Origin: Kineococcus xinjiangensis
GTDB lineage: Bacteria > Actinomycetota > Actinomycetes > Actinomycetales > Kineococcaceae
Assembly: GCF_002934625.1 (NCBI RefSeq)
Contig: NZ_PTJD01000004.1
Location: 248,001-312,000 of the forward strand
Length of the DNA stretch: 64,000 bases
Reading direction: 5' to 3'
Part shown: one piece after another, positions 33,841 to 43,536 of the stretch
How positions within the stretch are numbered: the stretch's first letter is position 1
Layout of the letters: every line of letters begins with the position of its first letter
Position numbers and translations under genes: made by a program
Notes under the pieces: model-generated
Told to the model about the DNA's origin: nothing
The model's input: only the letters and a program-made list of their open reading frames with translations
Database searches by the model: none

Positions 33841-34323
33841 TCAGGGGCAGGCGACCCACTCGCTGGTGCCGTCGGAGAAGTGCTGGTGCTTCCAGACGGG
33901 CAACCGGCGCTTCACCTCGTCGACGAGCAGCGCCGCAGCCTCGAACGCCTCACGACGGTGCGCCGCGGAGACGGCCACGGCGAGCGCGCAGTCCCCCACC
34001 GCCAGGTGCCCGACGCGGTGGCTGACGGCCACGGCGTCGACCCGGCAGCGCCGGGCCACGTCCTGCGCCACCTCCGCCAGCACGTCCCCCGCCGAGGGGT
34101 GGGCGACGTACTCCAGGCGCTCGACGGCGCGGCCGTGGTCGTGGTCGCGCACCACTCCCGCGAACGTCACCACGGCTCCCGCCACGACGTCCGCGACGGC
34201 CGCGGCGTGCTCGGAGACGTCCAGGGCCGAGTCCCCCACGTCCGCGCGCACGACCCGGCGGGCCGGCTCCGTCACGCGCGAGGCGTCGGGCTGCGGGCCG
34301 TCCTGCGCAGGCGGTGTGCTCAC
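33841..34323 (-). CDS. moaE: Molybdopterin synthase catalytic subunit MoaE
   Basis: A 160-residue MoaE, which with MoaD converts precursor Z to molybdopterin. Visible family parts are GAVVTFAGVVRDHDHGR, LEYVAHPSA, VAVSHRVGHLAVGD and AFEAAALLVDEVKRRLPVWKHQHF, with the catalytic Lys pattern KRRLPVWK. No MoaD or other cofactor genes are adjacent. The N-terminus has about 20 extra residues before the conserved part. The GTG at 34323 is the only plausible near start. Confidence 0.93.
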   Translation of the reverse strand: MSTPPAQDGPQPDASRVTEPARRVVRADVGDSALDVSEHAAAVADVVAGAVVTFAGVVRDHDHGRAVERLEYVAHPSAGDVLAEVAQDVARRCRVDAVAVSHRVGHLAVGDCALAVAVSAAHRREAFEAAALLVDEVKRRLPVWKHQHFSDGTSEWVACP

Positions 34324-34357
34324 ACGTCGACCCTAGCGACGCAGCGCCCGGGAGCCG

Positions 34358-34996
34358 TCAGTCCCCGACCGCCAGGCGCACCCCGAAGCCGGCGATGACG
34401 GTGCCGGCGACGCGGTCCAGGAACCGACGGGTCGCCGGGCGCTGCAGGACGCCGCGCATCCGCCGCGCGCAGAGGATGAGCACCGACGACCACGCCAGAC
34501 CCAGCCCGATGTGGATGCAGGTCAGGAGCACCCCCCACGCCAGGTGGTTCGCGCCGGCGGGGATGAAGTGCGGCAGCACCGCGACGTAGAAGGCGCCCAC
34601 CTTGGGGTTGAGCAGGTTGGTCAGCAGCCCTCGGCGCCAGCCGCCGCGGACGTCGTCCCCCGCGCCGGGCGTCACCCCGGGCACCGGTTCCGGTCCGGGC
34701 CGGCGACGGATCGTGCCCCAGACCATCCCGACGCCGATCCACACCAGGTAGCAGGCCCCCGCCCACCGCAGCACCTCGTACGCCACGGCGGAGGCGGTCA
34801 GCAGCGCCGCGAGGCCCGCAGAGGCCAGGACGCCCCACGCCAGGGTGCCGCTCTGGATGCCCATGACCACGCCCCAGGCCCGCCGGGGCGCACCGACCGC
34901 CGCCGTGCGCAGGATGAGGGCGGTGTCCATGCCCGGGGTGATGGTGAGCAGGCCGACCCCCAGGGTGAACGCCCACAGGCCGGTGTCCGCCGTCAC
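34358..34996 (-). CDS. LysE/RhtB-family exporter
   Basis: A 212-residue membrane protein with about five to six helices and the LysE signature LLTITPGMDTALILRTAA near residue 16-33, GVVMGIQSG and LLTNLLNPKVGAFY. The family exports amino acids or related compounds; the substrate is not determinable. It is on the same strand as moaE with 34 nt between, but no functional link is evident. Confidence 0.9.
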   Translation of the reverse strand: MTADTGLWAFTLGVGLLTITPGMDTALILRTAAVGAPRRAWGVVMGIQSGTLAWGVLASAGLAALLTASAVAYEVLRWAGACYLVWIGVGMVWGTIRRRPGPEPVPGVTPGAGDDVRGGWRRGLLTNLLNPKVGAFYVAVLPHFIPAGANHLAWGVLLTCIHIGLGLAWSSVLILCARRMRGVLQRPATRRFLDRVAGTVIAGFGVRLAVGD

Positions 34997-35094
34997 GGGC
35001 GCGAGGCTAGCCGCAGCGGCCGGGAACCGGCGCCGCGGTCGATCGACCCCCGCGGGGACACGACGGGGTCACGGGGGCCGGCCCCGCAACGCCG

Positions 35095-35128
35095 CGAGGG
35101 CGGCCTCCCCGTGGGGAGACCGCCCTCG
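35095..35128. terminator. Terminator after groEL
   Basis: A near-perfect stem (CGAGGGCGGCCTCCCC pairing with GGGGAGACCGCCCTCG, one C-A mismatch) with a 2-nt tight turn lies 25 nt beyond the groEL stop on the minus strand. Confidence 0.75.
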
Positions 35129-35152
35129 CAGTGGTGCTGGGTGCAGCGGGAC

Positions 35153-36856
<1,704 letters not shown>

Positions 36857-36930
36857 TCACGTCCCTCGCCGCGACGGGCCTCACCGGCCGACCGGGAGCT
36901 CTCAGCTCCCGGGTCGAGGTGCTGCTCGTG

Positions 36931-36957
36931 CTGTCACTCTCGACTCGAGAGTGCCAA
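36931..36957. promoter_or_regulatory. CIRCE element, promoter-proximal
   Basis: CTGTCACTC-N9-GAGTGCCAA matches the HrcA CIRCE consensus TTAGCACTC-N9-GAGTGCTAA with the CACTC/GAGTG core intact and imperfect outer arms. It lies 150 nt upstream of groEL. Confidence 0.8.
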
Positions 36958-36965
36958 CGGCCATG

Positions 36966-36992
36966 TTGGCACTCTCGCCTGCCGAGTGCAAA
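36966..36992. promoter_or_regulatory. CIRCE element, distal
   Basis: TTGGCACTC-N9-GAGTGCAAA is a better match to CIRCE, with only one or two changes per arm. Its centre is 35 nt from the first, about three helical turns, so two HrcA dimers could occupy the same face of the DNA. Confidence 0.9.
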
Positions 36993-37001
36993 CCCCCCTC
37001 G

Positions 37002-37045
37002 CGCGAACGGCGCCGCCCCCGTCGACGGGGGCGGCGCCGTTCGCG
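37002..37045. terminator. Perfect 44-bp palindrome, terminator of second cold-shock gene
   Basis: The stem CGCGAACGGCGCCGCCCCC (37002-37020) with its exact complement around a GTCGAC centre gives a 44-bp perfect palindrome. It is 21 nt beyond the cold-shock stop on the minus strand and just before the groEL CIRCE region, insulating the two units. Confidence 0.85.
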
Positions 37046-37065
37046 AGGCGCAGCGGCGGGAGTCC

Positions 37066-37269
37066 TCAGACCGCGCGGACCGCCTCGGCCTGCGGGCCCT
37101 TCTGCCCCTGGCCGACCTCGAACTGCACCCGCTGGCCCTCGTCGAGCGAGCGGTAGCCGTCCATCTCGATCGCGCTCCAGTGCACGAAGACGTCGGTCCC
37201 GCCGTCGTCCACGGTGATGAAGCCGAAGCCCTTCTCGGCGTTGAACCACTTCACGGTCCCCTGAGCCAT
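37066..37269 (-). CDS. Cold-shock domain protein (second copy)
   Basis: A 67-residue CspA-type protein, [17 protein letters not shown] with RNP1 KGFGFITV and RNP2 VFVHWSAI. The middle [18 protein letters not shown] differs from the copy at 19261, and the C-terminus is [11 protein letters not shown]. It has a roughly 130-215 nt leader region, as usual for such genes, and its own terminator. Cold regulation is inferred from the family. Confidence 0.96.
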   Translation of the reverse strand: MAQGTVKWFNAEKGFGFITVDDGGTDVFVHWSAIEMDGYRSLDEGQRVQFEVGQGQKGPQAEAVRAV

Positions 37270-37484
37270 TGCGTTCTCCATCTGGTGGTGCGGGCGGCAC
37301 CGCCGGCTCACCGGCAGCGGGTCTGCTCCGTCCGCACGGGCGAACGGCGGCACCCGGCACGGGCCCCGCGAGGGGTCTGCACACCGGGTGGCGCGACCGG
37401 TTCCCGATTATGGAGAGGTCCCCTGGGCCACCACAAGGATGATCGCGACCGCCTTTTCGGCGGCGCCGTCGAAGAGGCGGGGCC

Positions 37485-37634
37485 TCAGCGCAGCAGCTGC
37501 AGCCCCGCGGCCAGCGCGTCCCCGGCGAGCACCACGACCGCTGCGGCGGCGCCGGCCAGCAGCGCGAGGAGGAGCAGGGCGATCCCCGCGACGGCGGCCG
37601 GACTGCGCCTCGTGCGGTGCGCCCCCCGGCGCAC
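37485..37634 (-). CDS. Small single-helix membrane protein (49 aa)
   Basis: A 49-residue protein from GTG 37634 has an Arg-rich N-terminus, RRGAHRTRRSP, and one long hydrophobic helix (residues about 15-45). It follows the DUF3263 gene at 26 nt. In many actinobacteria DUF3263 precedes a LytR-C-terminal membrane protein, and this could be a shortened version, but only the helix is seen. A CTG four bases into the DUF3263 stop is an alternative coupled start. Confidence 0.5.
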   Translation of the reverse strand: MRRGAHRTRRSPAAVAGIALLLLALLAGAAAAVVVLAGDALAAGLQLLR

Positions 37635-37660
37635 CGGGACGGGCCCGCCGCTGTAGCGGC

Positions 37661-38002
37661 TCAGGACTCCGGCCCGAGGCGGCGCGCGGAACGGGCCCGC
37701 TGGCGGGTCGAGCGCATCCGCCGCAGCCGCTTGACGAGCATGGGGTCGTGCGCGAGCGCCTCGGGGGTGTCGATCAGGGCGTTGAGCAGCTGGTAGTAGC
37801 GCGTCGGGGTGAGGTCGAACATCTCCCGCACGGCCTGGTCCTTGGCGCCGGCGTACTTCCACCACTGGCGCTCGAACTCGAGGATCCGGGCGTCGCGTGC
37901 GCTCAGGCCACCCGGGCCCGTCTGCACCGAGAGCGAGTCGCCGCGGCTGACCGTCAGCGCCTCGTCGTGCACGACCCGGGCCGTTCCGCTCCCGCCGTCC
38001 AT
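37661..38002 (-). CDS. DUF3263 domain protein
   Basis: A 113-residue protein whose core LSARDARILEFERQWWKYAGAKDQAV and LTPTRYYQLLNALIDTPEAL defines DUF3263. The pattern suggests a small helix-turn-helix-like DNA-binding fold, but function is unproven. It is preserved across actinobacteria, usually before a LytR-type or membrane gene. ATG 38002 has GGGAGG upstream. The uracil-DNA glycosylase gene is divergent. Confidence 0.9.
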   Translation of the reverse strand: MDGGSGTARVVHDEALTVSRGDSLSVQTGPGGLSARDARILEFERQWWKYAGAKDQAVREMFDLTPTRYYQLLNALIDTPEALAHDPMLVKRLRRMRSTRQRARSARRLGPES

Positions 38003-38165
38003 CGCCGTTCCTCCCCGCGCGGCCGCACCGCCCGGCCCCCACGGCCGGGTCCGCGCCGACGTCCGCGCCCCTCTTCGGTCTCCACTGTAGGCACCGCGTG
38101 CGACACGTCCGGCCCTGCGCGCCGCGCGCCGCGCCGGGAGCGGGGTGCCCGGGTAGCGTCCGGCC

Positions 38166-38891
38166 GTGCCTCCCGCGCCGCCCCCGACCGCCGCAGCCGC
38201 CGACCCCGCGGGGCTCGGCATCGACGACCTCGACCCCGGCTGGGCGCGGGCGCTGCACGGGGTCCGCGCGGACCTGGAGCGCCTGTCCGCCGGGCTGGCC
38301 GCCGACGACGCCGCCGGGCGCTCCTGGCTGCCCCGGGCGGACCGGGTGCTGCGCGCCTTCCGCCGGCCCTTCGACGACGTGCGGGTCCTCCTCGTCGGCC
38401 AGGACCCCTACCCCACCCCCGGGCACGCCGTCGGCCTCGCCTTCTCCGTGGAGCCGGACGTGCGGCCGCTGCCGCGCAGCCTCGTCAACGTCTTCACGGA
38501 GCTGACGGCGGACACCGGGGCCCCGCCGCCCTCCACCGGGGACCTCGGCCCGTGGGCGGATCGCGGCGTCCTGCTGCTGAACAGGGTGCTCACCGTCGAG
38601 GAGGGGGCGGCGGGCTCCCACCGCCGGCGGGGCTGGGAGGCGGTCACCGACGCGGCCGTGCGCGCACTGGCCGCCCGCGGCACCCCGCTCGTGGCCGTGC
38701 TGTGGGGCAAGGACGCGCAGTCGGTGCGCCCCCTGCTGGACGGTGCGGAACCGTCCGCGGGGATCGTCGAGAGCGCCCACCCCAGCCCCCTGTCGGCCAG
38801 GCGCGGGTTCTTCGGCTCCCGGCCCTTCAGCCGGGTCGACGAGCTCCTCGCCGCCCGTGGTGCCGCACCGGTGGACTGGTCGCTGCCCTGA
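38166..38891 (+). CDS. ung: Family-1 uracil-DNA glycosylase
   Basis: A 241-residue UDG that removes uracil from DNA at the start of base-excision repair. The water-activating motif [13 protein letters not shown] includes D80, and the leucine-loop motif [17 protein letters not shown] starts with H205. Both are intact. [11 protein letters not shown] and [10 protein letters not shown] complete the core. The first ~40 residues are an Ala/Pro-rich extension. ATG 38166 is about 160 nt from the divergent DUF3263 start. Confidence 0.96.
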   Translation: MPPAPPPTAAAADPAGLGIDDLDPGWARALHGVRADLERLSAGLAADDAAGRSWLPRADRVLRAFRRPFDDVRVLLVGQDPYPTPGHAVGLAFSVEPDVRPLPRSLVNVFTELTADTGAPPPSTGDLGPWADRGVLLLNRVLTVEEGAAGSHRRRGWEAVTDAAVRALAARGTPLVAVLWGKDAQSVRPLLDGAEPSAGIVESAHPSPLSARRGFFGSRPFSRVDELLAARGAAPVDWSLP

Positions 38892-38931
38892 GCGCCGGCG
38901 GTCCGGGCCCGGGGACCCCGAGCGCCACCAC

Positions 38932-38951
38932 CGCCGGGCCGCAACCCGGCG
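38932..38951. terminator. Possible short terminator after ung
   Basis: CGCCGGG and CCCGGCG pair across six bases in the 69-nt gap between convergent ung and CsbD genes. The stem is short, so the call is tentative. Confidence 0.4.
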
Positions 38952-38960
38952 GGGCCGGCG

Positions 38961-39134
38961 TCAGTGCTTGAAGACGTCCTTGACGTGCTCCCCGGCCTGC
39001 TTGACGCTCGCGGACTGCTGGTCGGTGTGCCCCTCCGCCTCCAGCGACGGGTCACCCGTGGCGCGACCGGCCGCCTCCTTGGCCTTGCCCGCCGCCTTCT
39101 GCGCCGCGTTCTGGATCTTGTCGGTGCCGCTCAT
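38961..39134 (-). CDS. CsbD-family stress protein
   Basis: A 57-residue helical protein with the CsbD pattern TDKIQNAAQKAAGKAKEAAG, TGDPSLEAEGHTDQQS and VKQAGEHVKDV. CsbD proteins are general-stress (sigma-B) induced and intrinsically flexible, with unknown mechanism. ATG 39134 has GAGGAGA upstream. The repeat pattern resembles the hendecad proteins at the right edge, although the family is different. Confidence 0.9.
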   Translation of the reverse strand: MSGTDKIQNAAQKAAGKAKEAAGRATGDPSLEAEGHTDQQSASVKQAGEHVKDVFKH

Positions 39135-39244
39135 CGCGATCTCCTCACGGGATCCGGGTCCGGGCGCACCGCCCGGACCAGCCACGCTACGCGCCTCACC
39201 CCCCGCCCGCCCGGGCGGCGAGTGGCGTGCGTCACCATGCAGCC

Positions 39245-40351
39245 ATGAGTTCGACTTCCGCACCGGCTGAGACCGCCGGCACCAGCTGTGAGACGTTCGG
39301 CCGGACGAGCAGCGGCGAGGACGTGCAGCGCTGGCTGCTGAGCACGCCCGCCGGCGCCGAGGCCGCGGTGCTCTCGCTGGGCGGCACGCTGCACTCCCTG
39401 CGGGTGCCGGGCGCCGGCGGGGACGTCGAGCTGGTGGCCGGGCTGCCGGACGTGGCGGCGATCGAGGCCAGCGGCAGCTTCTTCGGCGCGACCGTCGGCC
39501 GCTTCGCCAACCGGATCGCGAACGCCCGCTTCTCCCTCGGCGGCGTGGAGCACCACATCCCCTCCGGCGACGCGGAGCACGCGCTGCACGGCGGCGCCCA
39601 GGGCTTCGACCGCAAGGTCTGGACGGTGGAGCCGGTGCCCGGCGAGGCGGCGGTGCGGCTGCGGCTGACGAGCCCGGACGGCGACATGGGCTTCCCCGGC
39701 ACGCTGGAGGTGGAGGTCGTCTACACCCTCTCCGACCTGCCCGGCGGCGGCGGCGAGCTGCGGATCGACTACCTGGCGACCACCGACGCCCCCACCCCGG
39801 TCAGCCTCACCAACCACGCCTACTACAACGTCGACGGCGTCGGCTCCGGCACGATCGAGCCCCACCTGCTGCGGCTGGCGGCCAGCCGGTACCTGCCCGT
39901 CGGGGAGGGGCTCATCCCGACCGGGGAGCTGCGCCCGGTCGCGGGGACGCCGTTCGACTTCACCGAGCCGCGCCGCATCGGCGAGCGCCTGCGCGAGGCG
40001 GACCCGCAGATCGTCGCCGCCCAGGGCTACGACCACTGCTGGGTCCTCGACGCCACGTTCGAGGCCGCCCCCGCGGAGCCGGCGCTCGTGGCGGAGGTGA
40101 CGGGAACCAGCGGGCGGGTGCTGCAGGTGCTCACGGACCGCCCGGGGATGCAGTTCTACTCCGGCAACTTCCTCGACGGCTCCGACGCCGACGCCGAGGG
40201 CCACACGGTGCGCCAGTCCGACACCCTCTGCCTGGAGACGCAGGCTCTGCCGGACGCGGTGAACCAGCCGCACTTCGGGGACGTCGTGCTGCAGCCGGGG
40301 CAGGAGTGGCGCTCCACCACGGTCATGCGGGTCCTGCCGCCGCGCTCCTGA
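39245..40351 (+). CDS. galM: Aldose 1-epimerase
   Basis: A 368-residue galactose mutarotase that interconverts alpha and beta anomers of aldoses. Key parts are GRFANRIANARFSL, HALHGG, the catalytic His in TNHAYYN (H191) and the general base Glu in LETQALPDA (E331). No signal peptide is present. It is not within the arabinoside cluster but could assist it. ATG 39245 is well placed; a frame 18 nt upstream is unneeded. Confidence 0.95.
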   Translation: MSSTSAPAETAGTSCETFGRTSSGEDVQRWLLSTPAGAEAAVLSLGGTLHSLRVPGAGGDVELVAGLPDVAAIEASGSFFGATVGRFANRIANARFSLGGVEHHIPSGDAEHALHGGAQGFDRKVWTVEPVPGEAAVRLRLTSPDGDMGFPGTLEVEVVYTLSDLPGGGGELRIDYLATTDAPTPVSLTNHAYYNVDGVGSGTIEPHLLRLAASRYLPVGEGLIPTGELRPVAGTPFDFTEPRRIGERLREADPQIVAAQGYDHCWVLDATFEAAPAEPALVAEVTGTSGRVLQVLTDRPGMQFYSGNFLDGSDADAEGHTVRQSDTLCLETQALPDAVNQPHFGDVVLQPGQEWRSTTVMRVLPPRS

Positions 40352-40360
40352 CGCACCCGG

Positions 40361-40401
40361 GGCGCCGGTCCGGGGTGGCGCTGCCGCCCCGGACCGGCGC
40401 C
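40361..40401. terminator. Terminator between galM and asparaginase
   Basis: A perfect 15-bp stem GGCGCCGGTCCGGGG/CCCCGGACCGGCGCC with an 11-nt loop lies between the convergent stops at 40351 and 40404. Confidence 0.8.
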
Positions 40402-40403
40402 GC

Positions 40404-41375
40404 TCACCCCTGCGGGAGCAGCTCCGGGACCGGCGCCAGCACGCCGAGCTGCCGCCCGCCGCCGAGGACGGGGCTGGAGGTCAGGTCCCGCGCGCCGCTC
40501 ACGTCGGCGCCCAGCCGCGCCAGCGCCGCCACCGCGACCATGGTCGTGGCGCGGGAGCCGCCGTCGGACACCTTCACCGCGACGGCCTGCCCGGTGGCGG
40601 CGACGACGACGAGCACACCTTCGTAGCCGCCCTTGGCGAGCAGCCCCGGCACCCGCTGCATGAGGACGGTGTTGGGCTGGCCGGGGCCCGCGACGGCCTC
40701 GGGGTGGGCGCGCATCGCGTCCGCCACGGCCCTCGCCTCCCCGTCCGGGGCGAGCGCGACGGCGCGGATCGCCCGGGCCAGCCCGGCCACGGACGTCCCG
40801 AACAGCGGTGCACCGCAGCCGTCGACGGTGGCGGCCCGGACCGGCTCGCCGGTGAGGCGCTCGACCTCGGCGTGGACGGCGAGCTGCAGGGGGTGGTCCT
40901 GCTCCAGGTAGGTGGCGGTGGGCCAGCCGGAGGCGACGCAGGCGGCGAGCATGGCGGCGTGCTTCCCGGAGCAGTTGTGCCGGGCGCGGGTGCGGCCCTC
41001 ACCGCCGGCGAGGGCGTGCGCGAAGGCCTCCTCGTCCATCGGCAGGTCGGCGGGGCACTGCAGGTCGTCCTCGGCGAGGCCGGCCCGGCTGAGCACCTCG
41101 CGCGTGGTCGCGGCGTGGGGGTCGGTGCCGGAGTGGCTGGCGGCGGCGAGGGCGAGGGCGTAGCCGGAGACGGGGGCGCCGGCGCGCAGGGCGACGAGGG
41201 CCTGGACGGGCTTGAGGGAGGAGCGGGGCAGGACGGTGGCGTCGGGGTCGCCGAGCGCGAGGGCCACCTCCCCTGCGGCGTCGAGCCCCACGAGGACACC
41301 TCGGTGGAGGCTCTCCCGGACGCCGTCGCGCACGAGGACGGCGAGTGCGGCGGTGGAGTCGGCGGCTTCGGGCAC
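40404..41375 (-). CDS. Asparaginase, Rhizobium-type (class 3/AnsA-like)
   Basis: A 323-residue asparaginase of the Rhizobium etli-related family, converting asparagine to aspartate and ammonia. Diagnostic segments are PRSSLKPVQ (Ser-Lys pair), ARHNCSGKHAAM with CSGKH, and VDGCGAPLFG. They match the metal-dependent Cys/Lys/Ser site of that class, which is unrelated to the E. coli type. No signal peptide is seen. The start ATG at 41375 is convincing. Confidence 0.9.
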   Translation of the reverse strand: MPEAADSTAALAVLVRDGVRESLHRGVLVGLDAAGEVALALGDPDATVLPRSSLKPVQALVALRAGAPVSGYALALAAASHSGTDPHAATTREVLSRAGLAEDDLQCPADLPMDEEAFAHALAGGEGRTRARHNCSGKHAAMLAACVASGWPTATYLEQDHPLQLAVHAEVERLTGEPVRAATVDGCGAPLFGTSVAGLARAIRAVALAPDGEARAVADAMRAHPEAVAGPGQPNTVLMQRVPGLLAKGGYEGVLVVVAATGQAVAVKVSDGGSRATTMVAVAALARLGADVSGARDLTSSPVLGGGRQLGVLAPVPELLPQG

Positions 41376-41494
41376 GGGTGCTCCTGGGGTGCGGGCGGGT
41401 CGGTGGTCGGGGCCACTGTGCCGGACGCCCGGAATCCGGGGGCGGGGGGCCGGGGTTTACGCTCGCGTCCCGAGCGAGCGGTGAGAGGAACCCG

Positions 41495-41683
41495 ATGAGC
41501 GAGAGCGCGCCCCTGGCCTACCGGCTGCTGACCGGCCCCGACGACCGCTCCTTCTGCGAGCGGGTGAGCGAGGCGCTGGCCTCCGGCTACCGCCTGCACG
41601 GGGACCCCGCCATCACGTCGGTGGACGGCCGGGTCGTGGTGGCGCAGGCCGTGGTGCTGGTGGACGGCCCCGGGGACGCCTGA
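41495..41683 (+). CDS. DUF1737 domain protein
   Basis: A 62-residue protein: YRLLTGPDDRSFCERVSEALASGYRLHG then VAQAVVL. The pattern, Lys/Arg-Leu-Leu-Thr-Gly plus LASGYxLHG, is DUF1737. Function is unknown. It is the only gene on this strand between asparaginase and the XRE-cupin regulator. ATG 41495 follows GAGGAA. Confidence 0.85.
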   Translation: MSESAPLAYRLLTGPDDRSFCERVSEALASGYRLHGDPAITSVDGRVVVAQAVVLVDGPGDA

Positions 41684-41698
41684 CCCGCCGGCACGGCC

Positions 41699-42280
41699 TC
41701 AGCGGGGCGGGACGGTGACGCGGACGAAGCGGACCGTCTCGCCCCCGTCGTTGCGGTAGGCGTAGGCGCGGTCGCTGGTGAGGCGGGCGGCGGTTCCCGC
41801 GGGGAGGTCCTCGCGCGCGCCGTCCACCTCCAGCAGCAGGGTGCCCGCGAGGACGAGGAGGAGCTCCTCGGAGCCGGCGGGGTCGGGCTCCGAGGCGTAG
41901 GCGTCGCCGGGGGCGAGGTTCCACTCCCACAGCTCCGGCGCGGCGGTCCGCGAGCCCGCGACGTGCAGGAGCGCGGCGCTGCCGGCAGGGCTGGCCCACG
42001 CGGTCACGGGCCCGGGTGGGCGGTGCAGCGCGCTGGCCCCGCCGGCGGCGGCCCCGGCGAGGGTGGGGAAGTCGACGCCCAGGGCCCGGGCCAGCTTGTC
42101 GACGGTGACCATGCTGGGGTTGGCCTGCCCGAGCTCGACCTGCGTGAGCATGCGGCGGCTGACGCCGGCTCGGTCGGCGAGCTGCTGGACGGTGAGGTCG
42201 GCCGCGCGCCGCCGGTCGCGGACCTGCTGTCCCAGCTGGGCGAGGAAGGGCGCGGCTGCCCCGAGCTCTTCGGCCGACAT
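41699..42280 (-). CDS. XRE-type regulator with cupin domain
   Basis: A 193-residue protein joining an XRE helix-turn-helix (RRAADLTVQQLADRAGVSRR, residues ~23-75) to a C-terminal cupin beta-barrel (LLLVLAGTLLLEVDG). This architecture is typical of small-molecule-responsive repressors, often of amino-acid or amine metabolism. It is divergent from an EamA exporter with dyads between, so self-control and control of export are likely. Start ATG 42280. Confidence 0.9.
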   Translation of the reverse strand: MSAEELGAAAPFLAQLGQQVRDRRRAADLTVQQLADRAGVSRRMLTQVELGQANPSMVTVDKLARALGVDFPTLAGAAAGGASALHRPPGPVTAWASPAGSAALLHVAGSRTAAPELWEWNLAPGDAYASEPDPAGSEELLLVLAGTLLLEVDGAREDLPAGTAARLTSDRAYAYRNDGGETVRFVRVTVPPR

Positions 42281-42322
42281 CGCTACCTCCTGCGCAGTCC
42301 AGTGCCCATTCGGCGCAACGAG

Positions 42323-42340
42323 TGAGCACTGAAGTGCTCA
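42323..42340. promoter_or_regulatory. Operator dyad for XRE-cupin regulator
   Basis: TGAGCACT and AGTGCTCA are perfect arms around GA, 43 nt upstream of the regulator start. A related half, AGTGCCCA, lies just before it. Confidence 0.65.
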
Positions 42341-42351
42341 TGGGCGATATA

Positions 42352-42369
42352 GTGCTCAACGGTAAGCAC
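42352..42369. promoter_or_regulatory. Second operator half-site pair
   Basis: GTGCT-N8-AGCAC repeats the GTGCTC/GAGCAC elements of the neighbouring dyad, with centre about 29 nt away. The two would place bound dimers on the same DNA face and cover the divergent promoters. Confidence 0.55.
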
Positions 42370-42467
42370 AACGCTGCGCACGCCTCCGTCTCATCGTAGG
42401 AGTCCCGCAGCGGGCGCCCGGCCCTGGGACGGGACGGCGCCCCCGACGGCCCGAGGAGCACCACCCC

Positions 42468-43514
42468 ATGCCCGCCCGCACCACCCCCCAGGCACGCGCC
42501 GGGGTCCCCGCGCCCGCACTCGCCCTCGCGGCGATGCTCTCCGTCCAGGTCGGCGTCGCCGCCTCGACCCCGCTCTTCGAGCAGCTCGGCGGCGCCGGCA
42601 CGGCGTGGGTGCGGCTGTGCTGGGCAGCCCTCTTCCTCACGCTCGCCGTCCGGCTGCCCTGGTGGCGGCTGCCGCGCCGGGCCCTCGGTGGTGCGGCGCT
42701 GCTCGGGGTCGCCAGCGCCGCGATGACGCTCTGCTACTTCGAGGCGGTGGCGCGCATCCCGCTCGGCACCGCCAGCGCGCTGGAGTTCTGCGGTCCCCTC
42801 GCGGTGGCGCTCTTCGCCCGCGGGCGGGGCGGCGGCCTCCTCTGGCCGCTGCTGGCGACGGCCGGGGTGGTGCTCCTGACCCGGCCGTGGAGCGGCGCCC
42901 TGGATCCGGCCGGGGTGGCCTTCGCGCTCCTGGCGGCCGCCGCGTGCGCCGCCTACATCCTGCTGACCCAGCGGATGGGCACGGTCCTCAGCGGCCTGCA
43001 GACGCTGGCGGTCTCCTTCCCCGTCGCGGCCCTCACCGCCACCGCCGTCGCCGCACCGGCCACCGCCGCGGACCTGACCTGGCACGCCGTCTGGGTGGCG
43101 GCCGCCGCGGCCATGCTCGTCCCCGTCATCCCCTACGTGCTGGAGCTGGTGGCGCTGCGGAGGATGAGCGCCTCGGCGTTCGGGACCCTCACCAGCGCCG
43201 ACCCCGCGCTCGCGGCCCTCGTGGGCCTCCTCCTGCTCGCGGAGGAGCCGTCCGCCTGGCAGGCCGCGGGCATCGCGCTGGTCGTCGCCGCGGGCGTCGG
43301 GTCGCAGTGGGGGCCGCGGCGCGGGCGCCCCGCACCGGCCCCCCGGGTGCTGACGGCGCCACCGGTCACCCGCGCGGACATCGCCCGGGCCGCCGCCGAG
43401 CGCGCAGCGCTGCCGGGGCCGGGGCTCCCGCGGTCGAGCGGAGCGCGGCCGGCCGGGGCGGTGCCGACGGCCGGGGCGGTGCCGACGGCCGGGGCGGTGC
43501 CGACAGCCGGGTGA
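42468..43514 (+). CDS. EamA/RhtA-type exporter
   Basis: A 348-residue drug/metabolite transporter with ten helices in two EamA halves (for example ASTPLFEQLGGAGTAWVRL and SAFGTLTSADPALAALVGLLLL). RhtA-like proteins export amino acids such as threonine or homoserine. After the membrane part lies a 60-residue soluble tail ending in an AGAVPT repeat that is encoded by an 18-bp tandem repeat. The gene is divergent from the XRE-cupin regulator. ATG 42468 has GGAG upstream. Confidence 0.9.
   Translation: MPARTTPQARAGVPAPALALAAMLSVQVGVAASTPLFEQLGGAGTAWVRLCWAALFLTLAVRLPWWRLPRRALGGAALLGVASAAMTLCYFEAVARIPLGTASALEFCGPLAVALFARGRGGGLLWPLLATAGVVLLTRPWSGALDPAGVAFALLAAAACAAYILLTQRMGTVLSGLQTLAVSFPVAALTATAVAAPATAADLTWHAVWVAAAAAMLVPVIPYVLELVALRRMSASAFGTLTSADPALAALVGLLLLAEEPSAWQAAGIALVVAAGVGSQWGPRRGRPAPAPRVLTAPPVTRADIARAAAERAALPGPGLPRSSGARPAGAVPTAGAVPTAGAVPTAG
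43452..43505 (+). repeat. 18-bp tandem repeat at the 3' end of the exporter gene
   Basis: Three copies of GCCGGGGCGGTGCCGACG encode AGAVPT units at the C-terminus. A partial copy follows. Such in-frame arrays may vary in length. Confidence 0.85.
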
Positions 43515-43536
43515 GGCCCCGGCCCCGCCCGGCCGC

